The notes: generated from the sequence alone by a model not told the origin. A DNA stretch of 64,000 nucleotides from Sepioteuthis lessoniana (GCA_963585895.1 OY757921.1:55506081-55570080), one strand, 5' to 3'; counted from the stretch's first letter, positions 1 to 11,742 are shown. Made by a program: numbers and translations.

Positions 1-812
1 GTATTCGTGAATATCGTACGACAGTTATATTCACTGTTAGTGCACGCATACTTTTTATGATGAACACTCTGATTTTGAAAGTACATTTTTTAACAATATT
101 TAAAATGTTCATTGCGGCATGAACATGCTAACATTTAAAATGCAATAAGTTTACTCTTAAAATCAAAATCAACTTCATACATATTTAAATGATAAACAAT
201 ATGCCATGTTTTTTCTCCACATTGTATTGTCTAAAAGCATAAAATCCATAAATACTTGATTTTTTTAAATGAGTTTAATGTTCACATGTGTGGGTATATA
301 TTTTTATTACGAAAATATAATTTGCAATTATACTTTACCAGATTACAAGTTTTATTGTAGGATTTTTTAAAATATCAAGAATCACACAGCAAACATAGCT
401 AAATGCATCCTTTTTTACAATTTTTCTATTGTGTTATTTTACCTTATGATAATTTCTGTTATTTTCACTTTTAGATCAAATGAACATAGTCTTATGATGC
501 ATTTCCAATGCAGCGATACACTTTTTTAAAATCTTTCCTTACAAGTTGTTTTACCTATTCTACTATATGATTGATCGTTTGCAGTAGTAAAACTGCAAGG
601 TTTTGCAACTGTCAACGATTGAACATATGACAGAAAAAAAGAATTTAAAGCTTTCTGAAGGATTTACCATAATTCACTTCTCCTATGTAGTTAAAAGTAA
701 ATCAAATGCCCCGATCATTATAAAAATCCCATTAGTAATACACCCATTCTCCGCCCGTCTATGAGTGTTCTTGTTTTGTTATTACATTAAGTAAGAAAAA
801 TGTTTTACGTCA
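1..812. repeat. Partial first unit (lacks the first 70 bases)
   Basis: The window opens at unit offset 70, inside the core, so the unit start lies outside. It carries the 4T form and shares GAATTTAAAG and GCCCCGATC with the next unit at 813-1694; most other units have GAAGTTAAAG and GCACCGATC. These two units are therefore close sisters. TTCTCCACAT near 210 is private to this copy. Confidence 0.9.
283..290. other. CACATGTG palindrome (representative)
   Basis: An 8-bp perfect palindrome in the AT-rich half, followed by a TATA-like stretch. It is present in essentially every unit except the two 799/800-bp units, where the 62-bp deletion removes it. It contains an E-box core (CANNTG) but nothing shows that it is used. 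Confidence 0.6.
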
Positions 813-854
813 TTGTTACTTTTAGCATGCGTAATGTTTCTGCAATTGTTACTT

Positions 855-1008
855 GTGCACATGTATCTGGTGATGAAAACAGGTATTCGTGAATATCGTA
901 CGACAGTTATATTCACTGTTAGTGCACGCATACTTTTTATGATGAACACTCTGATTTTGAAAGTACATTTTTTAACAATATTTAAAATGTTCATTGCGGC
1001 ATGAACAT
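855..1008. other. Dyad-rich core of the monomer (representative)
   Basis: Within about 155 bp lie GTGCAC (855-860), TATTC-GT-GAATA (884-895), the perfect 8-bp palindrome TCGTACGA (896-903), ACAGT-7-ACTGT (903-919), a second GTGCAC (922-927) and ATGTTCAT-6-ATGAACAT (987-1008). The same set recurs at the same offsets in most units. X units change the palindrome to TTGTACGA and some others to TCATACGA. Dense dyads may form cruciforms or bind protein dimers; that role is inference. Confidence 0.8.
987..1008. other. Core hairpin, 8-bp perfect arms, 6-base loop
   Basis: ATGTTCAT (987-994) and ATGAACAT (1001-1008) are exact reverse complements around TGCGGC. It sits at offsets 174-195 of the units. 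In units with AACATGTTCAT (for example 2563, 11159, 24401, 54300) the arms grow to 9 bp. In units 1695, 8540 and 62181 the loop is one base shorter (TCGGC). The first copy in the window is at 105-126. Confidence 0.85.
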
Positions 1009-1460
1009 GCTAACATTTAAAATGCAATAAGTTTACTCTTAAAATCAAAATCAAGTTCATACATATTTAAATGATAAACAATATGCCATGTTTTTTCTAC
1101 ACATTGTATTGTCTAAAAGCATAAAATCCATAAATACTTGATTTTTTTAAATGAGTTTAATGTTCACATGTGTGGGGGCATATTTTTATTACAAAAATAT
1201 AATTTGCAATTTTACTTTACAAGATTACAAGTTTTATTGTAGGATTTTTTAAAATATCAAGAATCACACAGCAAACATAGCTAAATGCATCCTTTTTTAC
1301 AATTTTTCTATTGTGTTATTTCACCTTATGATAATTTCTGTTATTTTCACTTTTAGATCAAATGAACATAGTCTTATGATGCATTTCCAATGCAGCGATA
1401 CACTTTTTTAAAATCTTTCCTTACAAGTTGTTTTACCTATTCTGCTATATGATTGATCGT

Positions 1461-1480
1461 TTGCAGTAGTAAAACTGCAA
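1461..1480. other. TTGCAGT/ACTGCAA hairpin (representative)
   Basis: TTGCAGT, a 6-base loop and ACTGCAA form a 7-bp perfect stem at offset 648; the first copy in the window is at 579-598. Type D and Y units change only the loop (AGCAAA for AGTAAA), leaving the stem whole. One unit (near 46056) has TTGTAGT, giving a single G-T pair. Confidence 0.83.
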
Positions 1481-1694
1481 GGTTTTGCAACTGTCAACGA
1501 TTGAACATATGACAGAAAAAAAGAATTTAAAGCTTTCTGAAGGATTTACCATAATTCACTTCTCCTATGTAGTTAAAAGTAAATCAAATGCCCCGATCAT
1601 TATAAAAATCCCATTAGTAATACACCCATTCTCCGCCCGTCTATGAGTGTTCTTGTTTTGTTATTACATTAAGTAAGAAAAATGTTTTACGTCA

Positions 1695-3431
1695 TTGTTA
1701 CTTTTAGCATGCGTAATGTTTCTGCAATTGTTACTTGTGCACATGTATCTTGTGATGAAAACAGGTATTCGTGAATATCGTACGACAGTTATATTCACTG
1801 TTAGTGCACGCATACTTTTTATGATGAACACTCTGATTTTGAAAGTACATTTTTTAACAATATTTAAAATGTTCATTCGGCATGAACATGCTAACATTTT
1901 AAATGCAATAAGTTTACTCTTAAAATCAAAATCAACTTCATACATATTTAAATGATAAACAATATGCAATGTTTTTTCTACACATTGTATTGTCTAAAAG
2001 CATAAAATCCATAAATACTTGATTTTTTTAAATGAGTTTAATGTTCACATGTGTGGGTATATATTTTTATTACGAAAATATAATTTGCAATTTTACTTTA
2101 CCAGATTACAAGTTTTATTGTAGGATTTTTTAAAATATCAAGAATCACACAGCAAACATAGCTAAATGCATCCTTTTTTACAATTTTTCTATTGTGTTAT
2201 TTTACCTGTTATTTTCACTTTTAGATCAAATGAACATAGTCTTATGATGCATTTCCAATGCACCGATACACTTTTTTAAAATCTTTCCTTACAAGTTGTT
2301 TTACCTATTCTGCTATATGATTGATCGTTTGCAGTAGTAAAACTGCAAGGTTTTGCAACTGTCAACGATTGAACATATTACAGAAAAAAAGAAGTTAAAG
2401 CTTTCTGAAGGATTTACCATAATTCACTTCTCCTATGTAGTTAAAAGTAAATCAAATGCACCGATCATTATAAAATTCCCATTAGTTATACACCCATTCT
2501 CCGCCCGTCTAAGAGTGTTCTTGTTTTGTTATTATATTAAGTAAGAAAAATGTTTTACGTCATTGTTAGTTTTAGCATGCATAATGTTTCTGCAATTGTT
2601 ACTTGTGCACATGTATCTTGTGATGAAAACAGGTATTCGTGAATATCGTACGACAGTTATATTCACTGTTAGTGCACGCATACTTTTTATGATGAACACT
2701 TTGATTTTGAAAGTACATTTTTTAACAATATTTAACATGTTCATTGCGGCATGAACATGCTAACATTTAAAATGCAATAAGTTTACTCTTAAAATCAAAA
2801 TCAAGTTCATACATATTTAAATGATAAACAATATGCCATGTTTTTTCTACACATTGTATTGTCTAAAAGCATAAAATCCATAAATACTTGATTTTTTTAA
2901 ATGAGTTTAATGTTCACATGTGTGGGTATATATTTTTATTACAAAAATATAATTTGCAATTTTACTTTACAAGATTACAAGTTTTATTGTAGGATTTTTT
3001 AAAATATCAAGAATCACACAGCAAACATAGCTAAATGCATCCTTTTTTACAATTTTTCTATTGTGTTATTTTACCTGTTATTTTCACTTTTAGATCAAAT
3101 GAACATAGTCTTATGATGCATTTCCAATGCACCGATACACTTTTTTAAAATCTTTCCTTACAAGTTGTTTTACCTATTCTGCTATATGATTGATCGTTTG
3201 CAGTAGTAAAACTGCAAGGTTTTGCAACTGTCAACGATTGAACATATTACAGAAAAAAAGAAGTTAAAGCTTTCTGAAGGATTTACCATAATTCACTTCT
3301 CCTATGTAGTTAAAAGTAAATCAAATGCACCGATCATTATAAAATTCCCATTAGTTATACACCCATTCTCCGCCCGTCTATGAGTGTTCTTGTTTTGTTA
3401 TTACATTAAGTAAGAAAAATGTTTTAGGTCA
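1695..3431. repeat. Pair of 868/869-bp units sharing AAAATTCCC
   Basis: Units 1695 (868 bp) and 2563 (869 bp) both lack the 13-bp segment and share TATAAAATTCCCATTAGTTATAC, cited here by its key part AAAATTCCC, and ATATTACAG. Unit 2563 has the CpG-loss form GCATGCATAATG in its core and ACATGTTCAT, which lengthens the core hairpin. In the first unit a single-base loss in the hairpin loop (ATTCGGC) extends a minus-strand open frame to 101 codons (1664-1969), the longest in the window, but it is not conserved. Confidence 0.82.
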
Positions 3432-4314
3432 TTGTTAGTTTTAGCATGCGTAATGTTTCTGCAATTGTTACTTGTGCACATGTATCTTGTGATGAAAACA
3501 GGTATTCGTGAATATCGTACGACAGTTATATTCACTGTTAGTGCACGCATACTTTTTATGATGAACACTCTAATTTTGAAAGTACATTTTTTAACAATAT
3601 TTAAAATGTTCATTGCGGCATGAACATGCTAACATTTAAAATGCAATAAGTTTACTCTTAAAATCAAAATCAACTTCATACATATTTAAATGATAAACAA
3701 TATGCAATGTTTTTTCTACACATTGTATTGCCTAAAAGCATTAAATCCATAAATACTTGATTTTTTTAAATGAGTTTAATGTTCACATGTGTGGGTATAT
3801 ATTTTTATTACGAAAATATAATTTGCAATTTTACTTTACCAGGTTACAAGTTTTATTGTAGGATTTTTTAAAATATCAAGAATCACACAGCAAACATAGC
3901 TAAATGCATCCTTTTTTACAATTTTTCTATTGTGTTATTTTACCTTATGATAATTTCTGTTATTTTCACTTTTAGATCAAATGAACATAGTCTTATGATG
4001 CATTTCCAATGCAGCGATACACTTTTTTAAAATCTTTCCTTACAAGTTGTTTTACCTATTCTGCTATATGATTGATCGTTTGCAGTAGTAAAACTGCAAG
4101 GTTTTTGCAACTGTCAACGATTGAACATATGACAGAAAAAAAGAAGTTAAAGCTTTCTGAAGGATTTACCATAATTCACTTCTCCTATGTAGTTAAAAGT
4201 AAATCAATTGCACCGATCAATATAAAAATCCCATTTGTAATACACCCATTCTCCGCCCGTCTATGAGTGTTCTTGTTTTGTTATTACATTAAGTAAGAAA
4301 AATGTTTTACGTCA

Positions 4315-5113
4315 TTGTTAGTTTTAGCATGCGTAATGTTTCTGCAATTGTTACTTGTGCACATGTATCTTGTGATGAAAACAGGTATTCGTGAATATCA
4401 TACGACAGTTAGTGCACGCATACTTTTTATGATGAACACTCTGATTTTGAAAGTACATTTTTTAACAATATTTAAAATGTTCATTGCGGCATGAACATGC
4501 TAACATTTAAAATGCAATAAGTTTACTCTTAAAATCAAAATCAACTTCATACATATTTAAATGATAAACAATATGCCATGTTTTTTCTACACATTGTATT
4601 GTCTAAAAGCATAAAATACATAAATACTTGATTTTTAAAATACTTTACAAGATTACAAGTTTTATTGTAGGATTTTTTAAAATATCAAGAATCACACAGC
4701 AAACATAGCTAAATGCATCCTTTTTTACAATTTTTCTATTGTGTTATTTCACCTTATGATAATTTCTGTTATTTTCACTTTGAGATCAAATGAACATAGT
4801 CTTATGATGCATTTCCAATGCACCGATACACTTTTTTAAAATCTTTCCTTACAAGTTGTTTTACCTATTCTGCTATATGATTGATCGTTTGCAGTAGTAA
4901 AACTGCAAGGTTTTGCAACTGTCAACGATTGAACATATGACAGAAAAAAAGAAGTTAAAGCTTTCTGAAGGATTTACCATAATTCACTTCTCCTATGTAG
5001 TTAAAAGTAAATTAAATGCACCGATCATCCCATTAGTAATACACCCATTCTCCGCCCGTCTATGAGTGTTCTTGTTTTGTTATTACATTAAGTAAGAAAA
5101 ATGTTTTACGTCA
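4315..5113. repeat. Short 799-bp unit with three internal deletions
   Basis: Compared with an 882-bp unit, it lacks 12 bp in the core (about 4411, CAGTTAGTGCAC in place of a longer form flanked by two GTTA copies), 62 bp near 4638 (the segment with CACATGTG and the TATA-like stretch is gone, leaving ATTTTTAAAATACTTTAC), and 9 bp near 5027 (GATCATCCCATT). The losses sum exactly to the 83-bp difference. The unit at 6858-7657 has the same three breaks. Confidence 0.92.
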
Positions 5114-5996
5114 TTGTTAGTTTTAGCATGCGTAATGTTTCTGCAATTGTTACTTGTGCACATGTATCTTGTGATGAAAACAGGTATTCGTGAATATCAT
5201 ACGACAGTTATATTCACTGTTAGTGCACGCATACTTTTTATGATGAACACTCTGATTTTGAAAGTACATTTTTTAACAATATTTAAAATGTTCATTGCGG
5301 CATGAACATGCTAACATTTAAAATGCAATAAGTTTACTCTTAAAATCAAAATCAACTTCATACATATTTAAATGATAAACAATATGCCATGTTTTTTCTA
5401 CACATTGTATTGTCTAAAAGCATAAAATACATAAATACTTGATTTTTTTAAATGAGTTTAATGTTCACATGTGTGGGTATATATTTTTATTACAAAAATA
5501 TAATTTGCAATTTTACTTTACAAGATTACAAGTTTTATTGTAGGATTTTTTAAAATATCAAGAATCACACAGCAAACATAGCTAAATGCATCCTTTTTTA
5601 CAATTTTTCTATTGTGTTATTTCACCTTATGATAATTTCTGTTATTTTCACTTTTAGATCAAATGAACATAGTCTTATGATGCATTTCCAATGCAGCGAT
5701 ACACTTTTTTAAAATCTTTCCTTACAAGTTGTTTTACCTATTCTGCTATATGATTGATCGTTTGCAGTAGTAAAACTGCAAGGTTTTTGCAACTGTCAAC
5801 GATTGAACATATGACAGAAAAAAAGAAGTTAAAGCTTTCTGAAGGATTTACCATAATTCACTTCTCCTATGTAGTTAAAAGTAAATCAATTGCACCGATC
5901 AATATAAAAATCCCATTTGTAATACACCCATTCTCCGCCCGTCTATGAGTGTTCTTGTTTTGTTATTACATTAAGTAAGAAAAATGTTTTAGGTCA

Positions 5997-6857
5997 TTGT
6001 TAGTTTTAGCATGCGTAATGTTTCTGCAATTGTTACTTGTGCACATGTATCTTGTGATGAAAACAGGTATTCGTGAATATCGTACGACAGTTATATTCAC
6101 TGTTAGTGCACGCATACTTTTTATGATGAACACTTTGATTTTGAAAGTACATTTTTTAACAATACTTAAAATGTTCATTGCGGCATGAACATGCTAACAT
6201 TTAAAATGCAATAAGTTTACTCTTAAAATCAAAATCAACTTCATACATATTTAAATGATAAACAATATGCAATGTTTTTTCTACACATTGTATTGTCTAA
6301 AAGCATAAAATCCATAAATACTTGATTTTTTTAAATGAGTTTAATGTTCACATGTGTGGGTATATATTTTTATTACGAAAATATAATTTGCAATTTTACT
6401 TTACCAGATTACAAGTTTTATTGTAGGATTTTTTAAAATATCAAGAATCACACAGCAAACATAGCTAAATGCATCCTTTTTTACAATTTTTCTATTGTGT
6501 TATTTTACCTGTTATTTTCACTTTTAGATCAAATGAACATAGTCTTATGATGCATATCCAATGCAGCGATACACTTTTTTAAAATCTTTCCTTACAAGTT
6601 GTTTTACCTATTCTGCTATATGATTGATCGTTTGCAGTAGTAAAACTGCAAGGTTTTGCAACTGTCAACGATTGAACATATTACAGAAAAAAAGAAGTTA
6701 AAGCTTTCTGAAGGATTTACCATAATTCACTTCTCCTATGTAGTTAAAAGTAAATCAAATGCACCGATCATTATAAAAATCCCATTAGTAATACACCCAT
6801 TCTCCGCCCGTCTATGAATGTTCTTGTTTCATTAAGTAAGAAAAATGTTTTACGTCA
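5997..6857. repeat. 861-bp unit with 8-bp loss at its right end
   Basis: It lacks the 13-bp segment, has the 4T form, and has lost 8 bp near 6828 (TTCTTGTTTCATTAAG). Its tail markers GCATATCCAATGCAGCG and ATATTACAG recur only in the tails of units 60431 and 62181 at the other end of the window. Confidence 0.88.
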
Positions 6858-7657
6858 TTGTTAGTTTTAGCATGCGTAATGTTTCTGCAATTGTTACTTG
6901 TGCACATGTATCTTGTGATGAAAACAGGTATTCGTGAATATCATACGACAGTTAGTGCACGCATACTTTTTATGATGAACACTCTGATTTTGAAAGTACA
7001 TTTTTTAACAATATTTAAAATGTTCATTGCGGCATGAACATGCTAACATTTAAAATGCAATAAGTTTACTCTTAAAATCAAAATCAACTTCATACATATT
7101 TAAATGATAAACAATATGCCATGTTTTTTCTACACATTGTATTGTCTAAAAGCATAAAATACATAAATACTTGATTTTTAAAATACTTTACAAGATTACA
7201 AGTTTTATTGTAGGATTTTTTAAAATATCAAGAATCACACAGCAAACATAGCTAAATGCATCCTTTTTTACAATTTTTCTATTGTGTTATTTCACCTTAT
7301 GATAATTTCTGTTATTTTCACTTTGAGATCAAATGAACATAGTCTTATGATGCATTTCCAATGCAGCGATACACTTTTTTAAAATCTTTCCTTACAAGTT
7401 GTTTTACCTATTCTGCTATATGATTGATCGTTTGCAGTAGTAAAACTGCAAGGTTTTTGCAACTGTCAACGATTGAACATATGACAGAAAAAAAGAAGTT
7501 AAAGCTTTCTGAAGGATTTACCATAATTCACTTCTCCTATGTAGTTAAAAGTAAATTAAATGCACCGATCATCCCATTAGTAATACACCCATTCTCCGCC
7601 CGTCTATGAGTGTTCTTGTTTTGTTATTACATTAAGTAAGAAAAATGTTTTACGTCA
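6858..7657. repeat. Short 800-bp unit, sister of 4315-5113
   Basis: It has the same 12-, 62- and 9-bp deletions at the same bases as 4315-5113, plus one extra T in the T run (5T), hence 800 rather than 799 bp. Shared breakpoints mean the two units descend from one deleted ancestor. They are now two units apart (2543 bp). Confidence 0.92.
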
Positions 7658-8539
7658 TTGTTAGTTTTAGCATGCGTAATGTTTCTGCAATTGTTACTTG
7701 TGCACATGTATCTTGTGATGAAAACAGGTATTCGTGAATATCATACGACAGTTATATTCACTGTTAGTGCACGCATACTTTTTATGATGAACACTCTGAT
7801 TTTGAAAGTACATTTTTTAACAATATTTAAAATGTTCATTGCGGCATGAACATGCTAACATTTAAAATGCAATAAGTTTACTCTTAAAATCAAAATCAAC
7901 TTCATACATATTTAAATGATAAACAATATGCCATGTTTTTTCTACACATTGTATTGTCTAAAAGCATAAAATACATAAATACTTGATTTTTTTAAATGAG
8001 TTTAATGTTCACATGTGTGGGTATATATTTTTATTACAAAAATATAATTTGCAATTTTACTTTACAAGATTACAAGTTTTATTGTAGGATTTTTTAAAAT
8101 ATCAAGAATCACACAGCAAACATAGCTAAATGCATCCTTTTTTACAATTTTTCTATTGTGTTATTTCACCTTATGATAATTTCTGTTATTTTCACTTTTA
8201 GATCAAATGAACATAGTCTTATGATGCATTTCCAATGCAGCGATACACTTTTTTAAAATCTTTCCTTACAAGTTGTTTTACCTATTCTGCTATATGATTG
8301 ATCGTTTGCAGTAGTAAAACTGCAAGGTTTTGCAACTGTCAACGATTGAACATATGACAGAAAAAAAGAAGTTAAAGCTTTCTGAAGGATTTACCATAAT
8401 TCACTTCTCCTATGTAGTTAAAAGTATATTAAATGCACCGATCATTATAAAAATCCCATTAGTAATACACCCATTCTCCGCCCGTCTATGAGTGTTCTTG
8501 TTTTGTTATTACATTAAGTAAGAAAAATGTTTTACGTCA

Positions 8540-10276
8540 TTGTTACTTTTAGCATGCGTAATGTTTCTGCAATTGTTACTTGTGCACATGTATCTTGTGA
8601 TGAAAACAGGTATTCGTGAATATCGTACGACAGTTATATTCACTGTTAGTGCACGCATACTTTTTATGATGAACACTCTGATTTTGAAAGTACATTTTTT
8701 AACAATATTTAAAATGTTCATTCGGCATGAATATGCTAACATTTAAAATGCAATAAGTTTACTCTTAAAATCAAAATCAAGTTCATACATATTTAAATGA
8801 TAAACAATATGCCATGTTTTTTCTACACATTGTATTGTCTAAAAGCATAAAATCCATAAATACTTGATTTTTTTAAATGAGTTTAATGTTCACATGTGTG
8901 GGTATATATTTTTATTACGAAAATATATTTTGCAATTTTACTTTACCAGATTACAAGTTTTATTGTAGGATTTTTTAAAATATCAAGAATCACACAGCAA
9001 ACATAGCTAAATGCATCCTTTTTTACAATTTTTCTATTCTGTTATTTTACCTGTTATTTTCACTTTTAGATCAAATGAACATAGTCTTATGATGCATTTC
9101 CAATGCACCGATACACTTTTTTAAAATCTTTCCTTACAAGTTGTTTTACCTATTCTGCTATATGATTGATCGTTTGCAGTAGTAAAACTGCAAGGTTTTG
9201 CAACTGTCAACGATTGAACATATTACAGAAAAAAAGAAGTTAAAGCTTTCTGAAGGATTTACCATAATTCACTTCTCCTATGTAGTTAAAAGTAAATCAA
9301 ATGCACCGATCATTATAAAAATCCCATTAGTTATACACCCATTCTCCGCCCGTCTAAGAGTGTTCTTGTTTTGTTATTACATTAAGTAAGAAAAATGTTT
9401 TAGGTCATTGTTAGTTTTAGCATGCGTAATGTTTCTGCAATTGTTACTTGTGCACATGTATCTTGTGATGAAAACAGGTATTCGTGAATATCGTACGACA
9501 GTTATATTCACTGTTAGTGCACGCATACTTTTTATGATGAACACTCTGATTTTGAAAGTACATTTTTTAACAATATTTAAAATGTTCATTGCGGCATGAA
9601 CATGCTAACATTTAAAATGCAATAAGTTTACTCTTAAAATCAAAATCAAGTTCATACATATTTAAATGATAAAAATTATGCAATGTTTTTTCTACACATT
9701 GTATTGTCTAAAAGCATAAAATCCATAAATACTTGATTTTTTTAAATGAGTTTAATGTTCACATGTGTGGGTATATATTTTTATTACGAAAATATAATTT
9801 GCAATTTTACTTTACAAGATTTCAAGTTTTATTGTAGGATTTTTTAAAATATATAGAATCACACAGCAAACATAGCTAAATGCATCCTTTTTTACAATTT
9901 TTCTATTGTGTTATTTTACCTGTTATTTTCAGTTTTAGATCAAATGAACATAGTCTTATGATGCATTTCCAATGCACCGATACACTTTTTTAAAATCTTT
10001 CCTTACAAGTTGTTTTACCTATTCTGCTATATGATTGATCGTTTGCAGTAGTAAAACTGCAAGGTTTTGCAACTGTCAACGATTGAACATATTACAGAAA
10101 AAAAGAAGTTAAAGCTTTCTGAAGGATTTACCATAATTCACTTCTCCTATGTAGTTAAAAGTAAATCAAATGCACCGATCATTATAAAAATCCCATTAGT
10201 TATACACCCATTCTCCGCCCGTCTAAGAGTGTTCTTGTTTTGTTATTACATTAAGTAAGAAAAATGTTTTAGGTCA
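8540..10276. repeat. Pair of 868/869-bp units, counterpart of 1695-3431
   Basis: Units 8540 (868 bp, ATTCGGC loop loss, GAATATGCTAAC) and 9408 (869 bp) repeat the pattern of 1695-3431 at a distance of 6845 bp: first unit with the loop deletion, both without the 13-bp segment, both with ATATTACAG and CTAAGAGTG or a close form. Unit 62181 also has the ATTCGGC and GAATATGC markers. Confidence 0.82.
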
Positions 10277-11723
10277 TTGTTAGTTTTAGCATGCGTAATG
10301 TTTCTGCAATTGTTACTTGTGCACATGTATCTTGTGATGAAAACAGGTATTCGTGAATATCGTACGACAGTTATATTCACTGTTAGTGCACGCATACTTT
10401 TTATGATGAACACTCTGATTTTGAAAGTACATTTTTTAACAATATTTAAAATGTTCATTGCGGCATGAACATGCTAACATTTAAAATGCAATAAGTTTAC
10501 TCTTAAAATCAAAATCAACTTCATACATATTTAAATGATAAACAATATGCAATGTTTTTTCTACACATTGTATTGTCTAAAAGCATAAAATCCATAAATA
10601 CTTGATTTTTTTAAATGAGTTTAATGTTCACATGTGTGGGTATATATTTTTATTACGAAAATATAATTTGCAATTTTACTTTACCAGATTACAAGTTTTA
10701 TTGTAGGATTTTTTAAAATATCAAGAATCACACAGCAAACATAGCTAAATGCATCCTTTTTTACAATTTTTCTATTGAGTTATTTTACCTTATGATAATT
10801 TCTGTTATTTTCACTTTTAGATCAAATGAACATAGTCTTATGATGCATTTCCAATGCACCGATACACTTTTTTAAAATCTTTCCTTACAAGTTGTTTTAC
10901 CTATTCTGCTATATGATTGATCGTTTGCAGTAGTAAAACTGCAAGGTTTTGCAACTGTCAACGATTGAACATATGACAGAAAAAAAGATGTTAAAGCTTT
11001 CTGAAGGATTTACCATAATTCACTTCTCCTATGTAGTTAAAAGTAAATCAAATGCACCGATCATTATAAAAATCCCATTTGTAATACACCCATTCTCCGC
11101 CCGTCTATGAGTGTTCTTGTTTTGTTATTACATTAAGTAAGAAAAATGTTTTACGTCATTGTTAGTTTTAGCATGCGTAATGTTTCTGCAATTGTTACTT
11201 GTGCACATGTATCTTGTGATGAAAACAGGTATTCGTGAATATCGTACGACAGTTATATTCACTGTTAGTGCACGCATACTTTTTATGATGAACAGTCTAA
11301 TTTTGAGAGTACATTTTTTAACAATATTTAACATGTTCATTGCGGCATGAACATGCTAACATTTTAAATGCAATAAGTTTACTCTTAAAATCAAAATCAA
11401 CTTCATACATATTTAAATGATAAACAATATGCAATGTTTTTTCTACACATTGTATTGTCTAAAAGCATAAAATCCATAAATACTTGATTTTTTAAAATGA
11501 GTTTAATGTTCACATGTGTGGGTATATATTTTTATTACGAAAATATAATTTGCAATTTTACTTTACCAGATTACAAGATTTATTGTAGGATTTTTTAAAA
11601 TATATAGAATCACACAGCAAACATAGCTAAATGCATCCTTTTTTACAATTTTTCTATTGTGTTATTTTACCTTATGATAATTTCTGTTATTTTCACTTTT
11701 AGATCAAATGAACATAGTCTTAT

Positions 11724-11742
11724 GATGCATTTCCAATGCATC
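11724..11742. other. Extended dyad GATGCATT-TCC-AATGCATC in type C units
   Basis: Arms of 8 bp are perfect around a 3-base spacer. Ordinary units have AATGCAGC or AATGCACC in the right arm, so only 6 bp pair (for example 1380-1394). The T in type C restores pairing and also creates ATCGAT. In the seven units with the 119-bp duplication this dyad is present twice. Confidence 0.8.

Larger units (their letters stand above)
813..1694. repeat. Reference monomer: anatomy of one satellite unit
   Basis: This 882-bp unit shows the parts found in nearly all others. Offsets 0-195 form a core with most of the CpG sites and a cluster of dyads. Offsets of about 200-560 are strongly AT-rich, with T runs, a TATATATT stretch, CACATGTG and a near-invariant stretch CACAGCAAACATAGCTAAATG. 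Then come a 13-bp indel site (TTATGATAATTTC present here), the TGCATT-TCC-AATGCA dyad, the TTGCAGT/ACTGCAA hairpin at 1461-1480, a T run of 4 or 5 bases that gives the 882/883 difference, and an A7 run. Private features are TCTGGTGATG and a G5 run at about 1174. I see no gene in it. Confidence 0.93.
1..11158. repeat. Left block: heterogeneous units, many length variants
   Basis: Unit starts are 813, 1695, 2563, 3432, 4315, 5114, 5997, 6858, 7658, 8540, 9408 and 10277. Lengths range from 799 to 883 bp and neighbours often belong to different subtypes. Five units (1695, 2563, 5997, 8540, 9408) lack the 13-bp TTATGATAATTTC segment. Units 1695 and 8540 share a 1-bp loss (ATTCGGC instead of ATTGCGGC). 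Units 4315 and 6858 share three deletions. No regular higher-order period is obvious beyond pairs of related units. This block is less homogenised than the middle of the window. Confidence 0.8.

Noticed and set aside
271-520. Promoter or splice-like motifs (TATATATT stretch, T-rich tract followed by TAG)
   Set aside because: Such motifs arise easily in sequence with under 30% G+C. No associated transcript structure, polyadenylation signal or conserved frame is visible.
782-994. Minus-strand open frame of about 70 codons (up to 101 codons at 1664-1969)
   Set aside because: It is antisense to the plus-strand frame over the same core. Its length changes with single-base indels in the hairpin loop, and no domain or motif is recognisable.
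825-1004. Plus-strand open frame of about 56-63 codons recurring in most units
   Set aside because: The 63-codon version starts with TTG; the first ATG leaves about 56 codons. It is open because the core has few stop triplets, and the opposite strand is open over the same bases. Units 4315, 6858, 35472 and 47173 have it broken by deletion, frameshift or stop, and changes are not biased to silent positions. A hydrophobic peptide cannot be excluded without RNA data, but the sequence gives no support for a gene.
4072-4266. Plus-strand open frame of about 64 codons in the tail of units
   Set aside because: It needs a TTG start and is open only in units with five Ts in the T run. Units with four Ts are frameshifted, and this indel is common and freely tolerated, so the frame is not under coding constraint.
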